Program-made: the position numbers and the translations under genes
Notes under the pieces: model-generated
Seen by the model: only the letters and a program-made list of their open reading frames with translations
What the model was told of the DNA's origin: nothing
The model's database searches: none
Shown here: piece after piece, positions 44,701-57,302 of the stretch
How positions within the stretch are numbered: position 1 is the first letter of the stretch
Layout: each line of letters starts with the position of its first letter
Source: Rhipidocladum racemiflorum
Taxonomy: Eukaryota; Streptophyta; Magnoliopsida; Poales; Poaceae
Reading direction: 5' to 3'
Assembly: GCA_036346355.1 (NCBI GenBank)
Contig: CM070592.1
Span: 34,170,467-34,234,466, forward strand
Length of the DNA stretch: 64,000 nt

Positions 44701-47401
44701 TTATTTCCCCACGATGGATTTGCTATGTACTGAAGTCTGGAACTTTCTAAGTCTTTCGTTTAATTGTTGGGACTATGTTGCTGTTATAAAATCTTTGACG
44801 ATTACTGATGGGTAAATGAGGTAGTTGAGTACTCAATGATGCATAAATCGATAGTTTGTGCAGGTTTAATAATAGCCCCTGATTATTGGAGTGCTTAATT
44901 CTTATGCCTGCTCGATCTAGTCTGTCTATTATGAAATGGAATTAATAAGATATATGTATCGAAAGATTGAGGGCAGTATTGATGTTTGGCAAATAAGAAT
45001 CACGGAGTAGTGTATATCTGCACATATTAAACTTTAATGCAACTACTTCTTGTAACCTTGATCTTTACTTCTTTGCATTACATGTTCTTGAGTATTTTGT
45101 GGTAGGGTTTTAGAAAAAGGTTCTTGACTCAATCATTATTAGGAGTACGCCTATTTGGATGATTTAGGGAACTGGCTATTTATATGTTTAAGCTTGAATT
45201 AGAAAAGGGCTAAAGTTGTCTCACTGGAGTGTATGGACTCCTTTCGTGCTTGATGCTAACTCTACTAAATGATTAATTCAAGCTATCACTAATGCATTAT
45301 AAGCTGGTTATATGCATAGTTTGCTTACATGGATTGATTAATTGCCAGGTCCTGGATGATTCTCAAGTATGGGTCTAGGGCATGTTAATAGTAGCTTTGG
45401 ATAGTTTACAAGATAGATGATCCTAATATTGTTAATTATAAATTGGTGGATCATAAATGGATTAGCTTAGCAAATGATAGCTTGATTGATGCTAGGCTAT
45501 GTTTGATAGTCTTTGAATGCTTAGGTCAAGCATAATGACAGAGAATTTGGAATATCTTATTTATATGGTAAATGATGAAATTGATACCATATCTTGCGAG
45601 TGGATAATTTTCTTTGGTCTGTGATGATTTATGCATTAACCAATATATGAGTTGGACGGCGTCATAATGATGACCTTGGGTTACAATGCGCCGGGGGAGT
45701 ATTTGTAATTCTAGGGGACATATGACGCAACCCTCGTAGTTTTGTTATGCATTTAAACTGAGGCCACTTAATTCTATTCTTTCTCATCTTAAACCTTTTA
45801 CTATCCATTTCCATTCCTAATTCACTTTCATTCTGACTGGGTATGATATGATGATTCTAAAAGAATCGAATTTGTGGAGACTTACTTGAGCATAAAAGGA
45901 AATACGAGTTGGGGAGGAATGGTTATGCAGCTTATGGTTTGATTTCCCTTCTTGCTCCTGGAATTCAGTTCTCTTGGCTTCTTTTCACTTCCCTGGGTAT
46001 GTTCTGGGTATTACTCTTACTCTGGCTTTGAGATGGTGCTATGCTCCAGTATTATGTCCTTCTGGGAGTATTCTCGTGTGGGGTAGAGTTCCTGGAGATG
46101 GCTGGCTGGGCTTGAAGCTTATGTGATTTTGAATGAGCCTTGGTTGGTCTTTATAGCCATGGCAATGGCGGTGTAAACAGGGTTTGAAAGAGAGCTGGGT
46201 CTTGCGGCTGGATTGAATGCTTATTTACTCCTTGTCAGTGCACTTGTCTTGGGTCTGGGTGTTTTACCTGGCCGGCTGGCCTTTCCTGGAGAGTTCGGCT
46301 GCGATTGTCCCATCCTAATCATGTAAAATATTTTAATCTTGTGGCCCAAATGACCCCTTGTGGCTGCCGACCTGATCTGGTATGCTTTGGGTTCGGCTGG
46401 GTTGTTCTGGAGCTCTTGATGACTTGCTTTGCCCTTCTCTGATCTTTCTAAAGATTTTGGCTGGGCTGTGGACGTGACTTCTACTGGTTTCTGGAAATGG
46501 TTGTGCTGTCCCATGGGCACTGTTGCTTGGCTTTATCTCTACTCACTGAGGTTCTACTGTTTTACTATGGTGAAATATTTTACCTCGCGATATTTTCTGA
46601 ATATTCGCGTCTACGGCTTAGAAGGTTTGTAAATTGCCGAATGATGCAAACCTAATCGCGAGAGGAGCCAGATTGGCCCCCGGACAATCTAGGGTACCTC
46701 ACTGAGCGATTCAACTTAGCTGACGGCAATTCTTTTCCTTTTCTATTTATTTATTGTCCTTAATTTATTGCATTTATTTTATTCTCATACTTATACAAAT
46801 GCAGTTGATTATGCAGGTCTAACAATACAGGTCTAGCCTGCACGGGAGCTGTAGTTTACAGTTTTGTATTTTACTTTTTTGAGATGTAGTTTGTAACCAG
46901 ATATGTAATTAGATAGTTATGTGAGTGGTAATTGTAATTGCATATGTAATCGAATGATTGTAAGAGTTGTATTCCATATAACTGTTGTATGCCATTGTAA
47001 AGATCTTTGTATTTCCTTTTTATTGTAAATGTAAACTACGGTGTATCAATAAACAATGTTGTTGTTTAACTCATGTAATGAATGATTTGGATCAGGAATG
47101 ATAATGAATTCACTTTATCTGTTGATGTACTATCTCTAATCAAAGTTATTAATTAAAATTGATCATTCGTGGTTCCAGGGTGTTCACACTACTCCCTTTG
47201 ACTAGTCAAGGAGTTCTCAAGATGACTAGAATTCAAGATTTATGTTAGGCTACTTTATCTTTTATAACTTTTTCCTCTCTAAGTTTCAGGGATTCAATTA
47301 TCTTTTAACAAAAACTTTTAAATTTGCAGAAAGATATTAATAAATCAAATTCACATTTAAATATTTTATTTTTACTGTTTAATTAATTCAGGGATGTTAC
47401 A
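41796..47401 (-). repeat. LTR of element D (5606 bp, 3' LTR on the minus strand)
   Basis: Reads on the minus strand from TGTAACATCCC (47401) to GGGTCTTACA (41796). It shares with A and C the CpG-rich palindrome block (46586-46609), the GC-rich island (44270-44640), stem-loops (42341-42371, 42138-42154) and the reversed polyadenylation signal. Clearly diverged from C. Confidence 0.9.
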
Positions 47402-47716
47402 GACTACCCCCCTTAACAGGAATCTCGTCCCCGAGATTCGCAGGGTTAAAAAGGGTGAGTGGAAGTTGGGTGTTAAATTGATTAGCCTACTTATTTGGAA
47501 AGATACAATGATCAATTTGCACATCAAGAATTTTCTGAATTGATGAGATCTGAGGGTAGGCAAAGATCTTTATTAATTTGAGATATAAAGAAGATAATAT
47601 GGACTTCGAATGGATGAGGTGGCAATTTAGCTTATATGCCATCTCACCTAACTTTTAGTGGTCGGATATCATCCAATAGGTTGAAGGAACATATCTTTGC
47701 GAATTTTGTCAATGAC
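47402..47716 (-). mobile_element. Internal fragment of element D, cut by insertion of C
   Basis: Starts with the reversed polypurine tract (CTACCCCCCTT) and hairpin (AATCTCG/CGAGATT), then diverged 3' internal DNA like that of C and A. It ends at ATGAC (47712-47716), immediately before the C LTR; ATGAC is the predicted target duplication. Confidence 0.8.
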
Positions 47717-50700
47717 TGTAAGACCCCCACTTTTATGCTACAGTGCAAACATAAAAGCAAGGTTCTAATGTGCATACTGTACCATTCCCATGATCAGTGG
47801 CTGGCACGCACAAAGCACAATTTGGAATCACAACCATACAAAAGTTTCATATTTTATTACAGCGGAAGTAATGATACAATATGACCGAGAAGGTCAACTT
47901 AACTATAGCAAAAGAATCAGATGTCTTGTAGTTTGCCACATAATCCACAGGCAACTGACAAGGTAAAGCCTTAGAAAGAAACGTCGTTAATAATCCCGTT
48001 TTCCTGCGTCGGAGTAATTGTCGAGATATCCTGTCTAAAAACAACAATAATAGCAAGGGTGAGTACGTTGTGTACTCAGCAAGACTTGTAGTGTTTGCAA
48101 AACCTGAATTATATGCAAGCTGAATAGAAAGTGGGTTTCTACGGTTGTTTTGCATAAAGCGAAGGTTTGAATTGTAAATACTGAATAGTAATGGAAAGCA
48201 TAAACTGAATTTAAAACAATTTGATAAGTAATCAAAATATCAAGTATTGACAGAAATAACAATAAGTTACTCACGGCCCTTTTGTGAGTAAAGATGGCGG
48301 AAAAGACCCTCCATGGTCTTATATGAACAAATGTAACAATAAGTGACATTAAAGGGTGTAAACCATTTCCCAAAATTATTTAATCAAAAATTTTTGAAAA
48401 CAGAAATAGCTAACTAGTGTCAATTCGCCAAGTCGTCCATGACCGTGGACACGGCTATTCGAATAGTTTTAGACTCTGCAGAGTTGTACAGCTTTACCCA
48501 CAAGATATGTCCTCCCTTTGTGGCAGAGCATTCGCACACTTCCTTTGGTGTGCCGCCAGAGAGTTCATAACGAAACTGTTCGTTACTTGGACCTTAACTT
48601 TGCACTAGCCCGATGACGTTACCCCTGACTATGATGGAAGCTAAAAAGGTAAAAGGAATTCCGGAGTCAGTAACCCACCAGGAATAAAAATTCCGGAGTT
48701 AGTGACCCACCAGGAATAATAACAGCCCCAAATCCATAGCCAGGCGTACATCGTTACAACGGCAGATGCCAACACCTCGGTGATGACACCTCCCTCGAGC
48801 AAACCTATATTCGGAATGCCCGTGCTACAACTGCCTACCAATGTGCAAAGCTAATTCCCAAATAATTTAATAAGTTAAGACTGTCCCATTCCAAAGATTT
48901 GTGGATGTACGGTTATACTTGGATCATGCAACACTACGTTCGGTCCTCAAAGTGACATGGGCGATACTCCACCTAGCCTACGCACACGTTAAAACATGTA
49001 CAACCCTATTGCCAATAATCACCCACGTCAAAACAGTAGTTTTATTTTCATTTTTAACAAACTACCAAGATCCTTTCGCTTAAATAAACCATAAAAGATT
49101 TCATAAGGAAAAGTGTGTGGGTGTAAATGTCGTTGACATTTTCTAAGCATCACTAAGCAAATGTATTTAATAATCGTTATATCCCATCTATGGAATGAAT
49201 CTACCCATACCTATGGGTATCATGGAATTCATGTCAACATGATTGAAGTACTTCATCAATTTGGGTTATAGCTACCAGGGACTTAAAATAGACATTTATA
49301 TCATAAGCATGCAGGAAGATTCTTAATCACATTTTAGTTGGTTATGAAATCTGGGTTCAAAATGCTCAAAGGGGTGCTTGCCTTGCTACTTGTTGTCTTT
49401 AGCGACGTGTCGAAGACGTAACCTTGCAGTTGTCGACGACGAAGTCCGAGACGTCGAATTCTACACGTCGTATAACGGAAAAGAATAACAAATAACAAAT
49501 AACATTTTCAATAAGGGCAAAAGGAGATCAGATGAAGAATCAAATAACAAACAGTATATTAAACAAGCACGAGTGTGGATTATGGCTTGTGAACGTATAA
49601 GTGTGTTACTTCTATATTCTTTATCATTGATTAACAGCTTAAGGGTTGCATCACACATGACACCTATTCCTTATGATTCATGCTATTTTATTTTACGAAT
49701 TCAGAAGCTAAGATTGTGAGATTAAATAAACTAAAATTCATTTTCAGGGTGTAGAGCTGCTTGTATTAATATAAATTAGTCGCATGATCGTGTTTCAATA
49801 GGATTCAGACGCAAAGCATATTATAATGAAAAGGTTTCTACGGGTTAGGTGATTTTTACATTAAGAAATGCCCTAGGATTTGTCTAATTGTGTTTGGTTA
49901 ATAGTAAGTGAAATGGTTTGGTTTGAAATTAAATTAAACATTGTATAAACATATACATTTAAGATCAATATTGTGGAAGTTGGCAAGCTATCTTCAAAAA
50001 GGGTTTTCGAAGAATGGGTCTAATAAAGGAAATTTCAATCTATTGTTTTCCTGTCAGACTTTAATTGAATAAATTAATGGATTAGAGTTTATTGATTGAC
50101 TAGATTTTGACTTGAATCATTTAAAAGAACCATTCCAACTCAACCAAAATATTTCCTTTATTATTATTATTTTCTTTTCCTATTCTTTATTGGTTCGGTT
50201 AACCAAACCCATCTCCTTCCAGAGACTTTTGCTAGTCTCTCCCCCATTTCTCATGTCTCCACTCGTTCTGGTCTTTGGCCGGTGCCGACGCTAATTTGTC
50301 CAGCCTCCTCTGGCTCCTTGCCGTCTCTGCCTCCGTCGGCTCCACTCCAGCGCCGCGCCTCAGGCCAATCGCCCGTCGCCGGGCCTTCCTCGCGCGCGCC
50401 GCCCTTGCGCCGGTCCTTCGCCCTAGCTGCCGCGCCCTAGGGCTAATGCCCCGATCTCTGATCTGTTCGGATCTGACTCCGTGGGTATCCTCCGTCTAGC
50501 CCCCGGTTTCGGATCTCCCTACGCCTCCTCCGTCTGAGCTAAGTATCTCTCGCTACCTTCATTTCCTTTGCTCACTTTTTCTCCTCTTTACCTAATCTTT
50601 CACCTCTTCCCCTTTCTGGGTTGTCGCCACTGGGATTTGGGGTTTCTCCAACATTGGCGGCTACAGTAGACTAACACCATTCGGCTATGGCTCGGCTATT

Positions 50701-53700
50701 GCTAGGGTTTATTCCCCCCTTTTCAAGAGCTAAGTAATTCCTCCCTCCTTCTTAATTTTTATTTTGATAGTCTAGCTGATTGGCTAAATATGGTTCATGA
50801 TGTGATAAAACACAGAGGTAAACTTTATGAATGATTATTTCATTCTAAGGGTGATTGTTGTGAGCATTTCCCTGATACGCAAATTGTTTATGGTAATATT
50901 ATAAAACTGTAGTGTAAAGGTTTCATGAATCTTCTATGCTAAAAATGCAATTGTGGTCAGCGTATGATTGGATGCATTGTCATCTATATTTAGATATCAT
51001 ATTGAATTCTTGAGGACCTTATGTGCTGCCAACCTTGTATTTTAAGGTCAGGTAGTATATGGATAGATATTGCATGCTTTGAATATAATTACCCTATAAG
51101 AATCGTTGTGTAGAACCACAAAGCTGTAATATGCTATTCTATAGTACGCTTAATCTTTTGCATTCGATTCTTTATGAGTCCATAAGGATGAAGCAACAGG
51201 TTACACAATTCTTACTCAAAATAGATGTTCAGGCCATCGTGTAATATTAACCTGATACATATCTCGATTGATGAGTGACTAGCGTTTTCTTTATGTTGTA
51301 TCCATTGAGCTACAAAGGCCAATATATATTTATATACATAATGGACTCTATTGAACTGTGGAAGCCTAAGGTAGTAAATACTTCTTTTGTGTGCCTGCTA
51401 TTCATGTTCATGCTTGAAATGAAGAGGGGTTAGAATTATGTTACAGGAATAAACGAGATCCTTTTATGCTTGTTACTGTCCTGTCTAGATGATTGATTTG
51501 TGCTATGCCCACGATGCATTGGAAAAGCGGTTATATGCATAGTTGGCTTACATGGATTGATTTCTTGCCCTAATCTGTAATGATTCTTGAACATAGATTC
51601 AGTGTGCGTTGACAGTGGCTTTAATTTGTTTAGGTGGCAGACAATGGTTTTAATGCCATTGATCGCTTAATGGCCATGATTATATACTGATGGATCATGA
51701 TCTAGAAGTATTGGTGAGAGGTTTCACCGCACTTTGTTTAAGGGTAGATTGGCTTAGTAGATGATAAAGAAATTGATACTAAGCTGAACTTTGATGATTT
51801 TTGAATATCTAATGATGGGATACTAATATTGGCTTGAATATTAACGGATTCACGTGGTAGATGATAGATTGATACCATGTTGGCTATGTCCCATTGGTCT
51901 ATGATGAGTCGGGCACTTTCAAATTATGAGTTGGATGGCGTCATAGCGATGATCTTGAGTCGCAATACGCCGGGGGAGTATTAGCAATTCAAGAGAACCT
52001 ATGACGCAACCCTCATAATATTTGTTAAGCATCTAAACTGAGACCAAAGATTTTATCCTTCCTCACTTAAATCTCTTTACCACCCATTTTCATCTCTACT
52101 TCATTTACTCTCCTACTGGACATGATATAATGATTCTAATGGAATTGAATTTGGAAAACTTACTTGGGTGAAATGGAGATGAATGGGTATCTGCTCAGGT
52201 TCCTTTTCCTCTTCTTGCTACTGGTTGTTCCTGGGGTCAGCTTCTGGAACTTAACTTCCCTAGCTGTTCCTTACTTGTGCGAATATGCTCCCTTACCTTC
52301 TTGTTTTGGGTTAGCTACTGAAAATGGTTTGCTTGGGGCTCTTTGGGTGGCCTCATGGAAATGGCTGGCTGGGCTTGAAGCTTACGTGACTTTGAATAAG
52401 ACTTGATCAGCTTTTATAGCCATGGCAATGGCGGTGTGAGCAGGGTTTGAAAGAGAGCTGGGTCTTGCGGCTGGATAGATTACTCATTTAATTCACTTGT
52501 CAGTGCATTTATCTGAGTCTCTTGATCTAAGTGGCCGGTTGGCCTTGCCTCTTGCGTACTGGGTTGAGCTAGCTGTTTTGCCTGAGCTCTAGATATTTTG
52601 GCTAAAAGATGGCTTGGAGGTGCAAAAGTATTTAGAAGGGGCTAGACTTTGCGGTTGGACTGTCGTAGCTGGTTATGGGCTTTCGATTGAGATTATCTTG
52701 TCCTAGAATATTTTATTCTTGTGGCCATGATGACCCCTTCGTGGCTGTTGAGTTGGCCTGGGCATGCTCTGGAGGTTTCAAGCGTGTGCTGGGGTTTCGG
52801 TTGGCATCCTCACCTTGCCTCCATATTTATCTTTTACTAATGTGGCTTACATGGCCGGCTGAGATTGCCCATTACTTAGCCTCGTGTCTTGGTTTGTGAC
52901 CATGTGCTTGGCCGGCTTGACTTATGTGGCTGATTCTGGGAGTTTCGGCTAAAAGGTGTCCCTGCAGGGCCTCTATACTTAATTTTTGCTAGTGTAAAAA
53001 GGTTCTAACCCTTTTTACTATGGTTTTACTATTTTACTGCGGTAAAATATTTTATCTCGCGATATTTTTTGAATATTCGCGTCTACGGCTTAACAGGTTT
53101 GTATATTGCCGGATGATGCAATCTAATCGCGAGAGGAGCCAGATTGGCCCCCGGACAATCTAGGGTACCTCAAGAGCGATCAAATAACTAATTGGCTGAC
53201 GGCAATTCTTTTCTTTTTCATTTAATGTATCTAATTTTAATGCATTTGCTTTATGCTTAATCTCATACGTAAACAATTTAATTTGCAGGTTCTCAAATGC
53301 AGATCAACTCAGCACAGGAGCTGAAGCTTGTAGTTTTGTAATTTACTTTTTGAGATGTAATTTGTAACCAAATATGTAATTGGATAGTTACGTGTGTTGC
53401 AATTGTGATTGCATATGTAATCGAATGATTGTATTGAGTTGTAACTCCAGTGACCTGTATGTTTTTATAAAGATTCTTATATTTCCTTTTTATTGTAAAT
53501 GTAAATTACAATGTAACATATAACTGAGTGTTGTAATCATCTATTCTCATGTAATGAATAATTTCTGATCATGAATGATAATGGTTCACCTTATTTGTTA
53601 ATGTACCTTTCATAGTCAAAGTCCATTACACTTAACGATTCTAGATAATTCTACCAATTTCAATATTCTCCCTACTTCTCATATTGACTAATCTCTTTTT

Positions 53701-53888
53701 ATAAGTCATGATTATCTTGCTAGCCAAATAAGCAATCTATAAAATTTCTTTCTTTTCTAAATTCCAAAACCCATTTCTAATCAAGAAATAATTCACTAAA
53801 TGCACACAAAATCATGAAACGCAATAAGAAAATGATTTCACAATTTAATATTTAATTTTATTTGTTTAGTAAATTCAGAGATGTTACA
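47717..53888 (-). repeat. 3' LTR of element C (6172 bp)
   Basis: Minus strand TGTAACATCTC ... GGGTCTTACA. Contains the tandem repeat at 48656-48720, GC island at 50200-50560 whose plus strand reads like a plant 5' leader, and palindrome at 53058-53081. Confidence 0.92.
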
Positions 53889-53899
53889 GACTACCCCCC
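53889..53899 (-). other. Polypurine tract (C)
   Basis: Reversed AAGGGGGGTAGTC next to the LTR, followed on the minus-strand upstream side by the 53908-53925 hairpin. Confidence 0.85.
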
Positions 53900-54099
53900 T
53901 TAACAGGAATCTCGTCCCCGAGATTCGCAGGGTTAAAAGGGTGAGTGGGAGTTAGATAATTAAGTGACTTGTACAATTATTCTGGAAGGATAGATTATCT
54001 AGTATAAATTCAAGTTTTACGAATGATCATGAAATTCAATCATTGGTGCAAGGTGGATTCAAGATAAATTTAAAAAGACAGGGTGCTTAAAATTTTAAA

Positions 54100-55416
54100 C
54101 TAAGTTCTGGTAGAGACTGTATCTATGAGGAATGTACCTGGCATTTTATTGGGTATGCCATGGTTGATGTCTTGAGCTGAAGTAGATGCAGATCCAGGGA
54201 CTTGCTGACCTTTAGGTCTTTGGAGTCGTCCTAGTTGTATAGCTTCACAAGGTTGAGGACGAGGTGGGTTTTGCTTCCTTTTTGGGCACTTATTGGCATA
54301 GTGTCCACGTTCAAGACAACAGAAGCAGGTAACATTAGTTGCCTTATTTTGAGGATCAGGAAACTGGCCATTGATTTTGTTGGAGGGATTAATAAATGAT
54401 GTTTGAGATTGAGGATAAGTTTGCACGGAATTTTTCTTAGAATTGACATCTTCGTTCAGACGCCTCTTCGTTCCATGATTCTTCGGGAAGATAGCTTCAG
54501 ATTTTGTTTTTCCTATTCTCGGGGTTATCATTTTGACTGAAGTGATTTCTGGCAGGGCTATGGTGTTAGAAGAGGTTTGGTTTCCTTGGGGGCATTGCTG
54601 AGCAATATGATCTGTTTTGCGACAGGTGAAGCACTTAGGTGCTTTCCGTGGTGCTTTATTGGGTGTAAACGGGTGCTTTATATTGTTTTTCTGGATTTTA
54701 ACTTGTCGTTGCTTAGGGCAATTTCTTTCCCAGTGGCCTTCTTTATCACACAAGAAACAAGCTATTGGTGATTGCCAATTACTACTTTCTTGATGATGGC
54801 TGGTAGAGTAGGAATGCTGATTTTTCATTTCTTCTTCCACCATTTCTTGTGTAGTTTCTTTTCTACATGAAAATTTTTGGGCAAATAAGGCTCGAAGATT
54901 TTCTTGTTGAAGTCGAACTATAGTGGTAACTATTGGATCGAAAGGACATTGAGGTGGGCAATGATCTTTACTTTCACAAAGATAACAAGTAGTGTCATTC
55001 ATGGGACATTTTCCCGCAGAATGGTTTCCTTCACAACTAGAACAGTTTATTGCATGCTCATCGAGGTATGACCTACTTCTCCAGCGAATGCATGCGCGGT
55101 CTTCAATTTGATTTGGTTGGCAACATTTCAAAGAGCAGCTTTTAGGCTTTGAATAAGATGTAAGAGTGGCTTTTTGAGCTGAAAATTTTCTTTTTCTGGC
55201 GTGAGCTACGTCCATATTGGCAGCGTTCTGCCCCATCGGCTGACTAAGAGGGGTGGACTTTTGATAATTTTGTTCCATCATAGAGAATGTTTGAATTCCG
55301 GTTTGGAATATTGGCAAAGATTTTTCTGGGTTGGTTTCTTGTGGTTTAAGGAGAAATTGTAAACTATGCCTGGTTTCTTCTTCAGGTATTTTACTGAAGG
55401 ATCTTGTCATAGGCAT
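54100..55416 (-). CDS. Gag-derived multi-zinc-knuckle protein of C (438 aa)
   Basis: An uninterrupted frame from ATG at 55416 (MPMTRSFSKIPEEETRHSLQ), one base after a CTGCAG acceptor. It is almost the same protein as in A, but in frame throughout. It retains knuckles CSSCEGNHSAGKC, CYLCESKDHCPPQC, CFLCDKEGHWERNC, CFTCRKTDHIAQQC and CFCCLERGHYANKC. The first knuckle of A (CIRCGEIGH) reads CIRWRSRSY here, because of two compensating small gaps at CTG/CCG sites that may be sequence errors. A basic stretch (HARKRKF) lies near the N-terminus. No capsid, protease or RT. Predicted RNA or single-strand DNA binding; probably acts with proteins from B-like elements. Confidence 0.85.
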   Translation of the reverse strand: MPMTRSFSKIPEEETRHSLQFLLKPQETNPEKSLPIFQTGIQTFSMMEQNYQKSTPLSQPMGQNAANMDVAHARKRKFSAQKATLTSYSKPKSCSLKCCQPNQIEDRACIRWRSRSYLDEHAINCSSCEGNHSAGKCPMNDTTCYLCESKDHCPPQCPFDPIVTTIVRLQQENLRALFAQKFSCRKETTQEMVEEEMKNQHSYSTSHHQESSNWQSPIACFLCDKEGHWERNCPKQRQVKIQKNNIKHPFTPNKAPRKAPKCFTCRKTDHIAQQCPQGNQTSSNTIALPEITSVKMITPRIGKTKSEAIFPKNHGTKRRLNEDVNSKKNSVQTYPQSQTSFINPSNKINGQFPDPQNKATNVTCFCCLERGHYANKCPKRKQNPPRPQPCEAIQLGRLQRPKGQQVPGSASTSAQDINHGIPNKMPGTFLIDTVSTRT

Positions 55417-55423
55417 TCTGCAG

Positions 55424-57285
55424 TAATGACAATAAGACTGTTTAGATATGATCTATCGGGTTACAAGGCAACATTTCGTTCCCTAAAAATTTTATTAAAT
55501 AAAATTTCTACAAATTAGAAGGGATGAGGTAGTCATAAGGAATGACCTAATTTAGGGTTTACACTTTGTTTGTTAACATTGTCATTATTCATTAAGATCA
55601 ATTTGTTGTGAATTTTCAACCCGAAGGTTTAATATTCACGAGCAATCCTTTACATAGAATTTCATCGCAATGAATAACAATACAAAAGATTACATTCAAA
55701 ATTAACACACAAAGAAATATTTAAGTTACCCATTCATCATTCTATTTTAAGTACTTTTATTAGACCAAATAATGTCTAGTCTAATGAGGTGACTTCACAT
55801 TGTGATTCCTTTCCGAAGTAAGGTGACAATGTGGAGATTCTTTAGGTTTAGTGGCGTATTCAATTGTTACTTGTAGGAGAAGTTGGATAGTAACTTAGCT
55901 TATTTTAGCATAGGTACTTTTTACAGTTACCGGTATGGCGAAGTCTCGGTTTTGATTCTTCTATCGGTAGCATAGGCTCAAGCATAATTAGGGTGATAAT
56001 GAAAATTATAATATTAATTCCTTTGTAGCTATGTTCTGAGAAGGCTTTTGCTGTCTAGCGTGAGTAGTATGGGAATAAGAAGGCATTATTATCTATGCGG
56101 TGGAGTTTGCATAAGCGGTAAAATAGTTTTCGGCACACTCCTGCGACTAAAATATGACTACGGGGGTCACAGAACATCTTACTAGATATTGGTTTTGTCT
56201 AAAAGAATCAGGGAAGATTAGTAACTAAAATAGTATACAGGTGAGAAATCTTACAGAAAGAAGAGGTAAGTTATACGAGAGTATTTTAAATTCCAATCTA
56301 TCTTTTGTTTTAAAGTGTCACATTACTTTTAGACAGTATTTCTCTCTTTAAAGGTTTAATCAACTAGGATTCTATATGTTAGAAGGGAAAAGATAGATAT
56401 AGAGAAATAATTTAATTCTAAGACTATCTTTTATTTAGTAGTAGATAACATTCCATTCAAAATTTCTTAATTACAACTTCTTACTAATTTAAGGGTTGTG
56501 ACATCGTGAAGTTTTTAACTTTATGTTAAGCATTCACGAGTGCACCCCGAGGAGCAACACAAAAAGATTTCAGCAAACTCCATCAACAAAAGAACGCGCA
56601 CTTAAATTATAACACAAGGAAGTGCTAGGTTTTTCCTATTAACTTAGTCCTACGTGGTCTTTTTACGAGAGTTTTGATATCCCACCAGAGCTACTCGTAG
56701 CCTGGATGATACTGCCCCTCAAGGTAGACTATTTGGCGATAGGTTTCTTCAAACTCTTGCATCACTTGTTGAGGATAACAATCCGAAGTTTCCACGGCAT
56801 GGAAGAAGTTGATGGAGTGTTGCCGTTGTCTTCCCGAGGTTGTGTAGGGAGGAGAATAGCGATATACCACCAATACTCTAAAGCTGGTGGCAGCGATGCA
56901 CTATGTGTTTTAACAGTCAATGAAGACTATTATTTTCAAGAAGGATTTATTGGCAGTGTTTAATAAGAATGTAGATAAGAAATAGAATTCTTATAGAAAG
57001 AACAGGAAAGAAAGATCTACCGGAAGGAATGAACATAGAGAATGTTCAATGAGAAGGAGAGTATTTAAATAATATAATAAGGGGAAAATAATAACAGAGA
57101 TATTTAAGGAAAGAGTAGTAACAAATATAATGGGACGAGGAAAGAATTGATAACAGATGATATGAGACAAGAGAAGGTTAATAACATATATAGCAATCTT
57201 TCATTCCTAAATATAGATTTGTCTATTTCAAAATTTTAAGTTTCATCTAACGACCATTCTATCTAAGGTTTGCCTGCAATAAAGA
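55424..57285 (-). other. Leader region of C
   Basis: AT-rich 1.86 kb between primer site and gag start, parallel to 3538-5407 in A. Only the small ORF remnant at 56691-56873 shows similarity to coding. Confidence 0.5.
56691..56873 (-). pseudogene. Remnant of B upstream ORF in C
   Basis: About 60 codons with NFFHAVETSDCYPQQVMQEF and RQIVYLEG, similar to FLHAADRYHRQAVLEYY and RRRVAFLE in B. The dsRBD-like first part of the B ORF is absent. Confidence 0.45.
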
Positions 57286-57298
57286 TGGCTCGATACTA
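57286..57298 (-). other. Primer binding site of C (degenerate iMet type)
   Basis: Minus strand TAGTATCGAGCCA, identical to that of A. Confidence 0.5.
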
Positions 57299-57302
57299 AA
57301 TC

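Noticed and set aside
52164..52406. 80-codon hydrophobic ORF, repeated at 61745-61987
   Set aside because: Lies antisense inside the C LTRs, has no close ATG context, and is not open in the related D or A LTRs; the repeat only reflects LTR identity.
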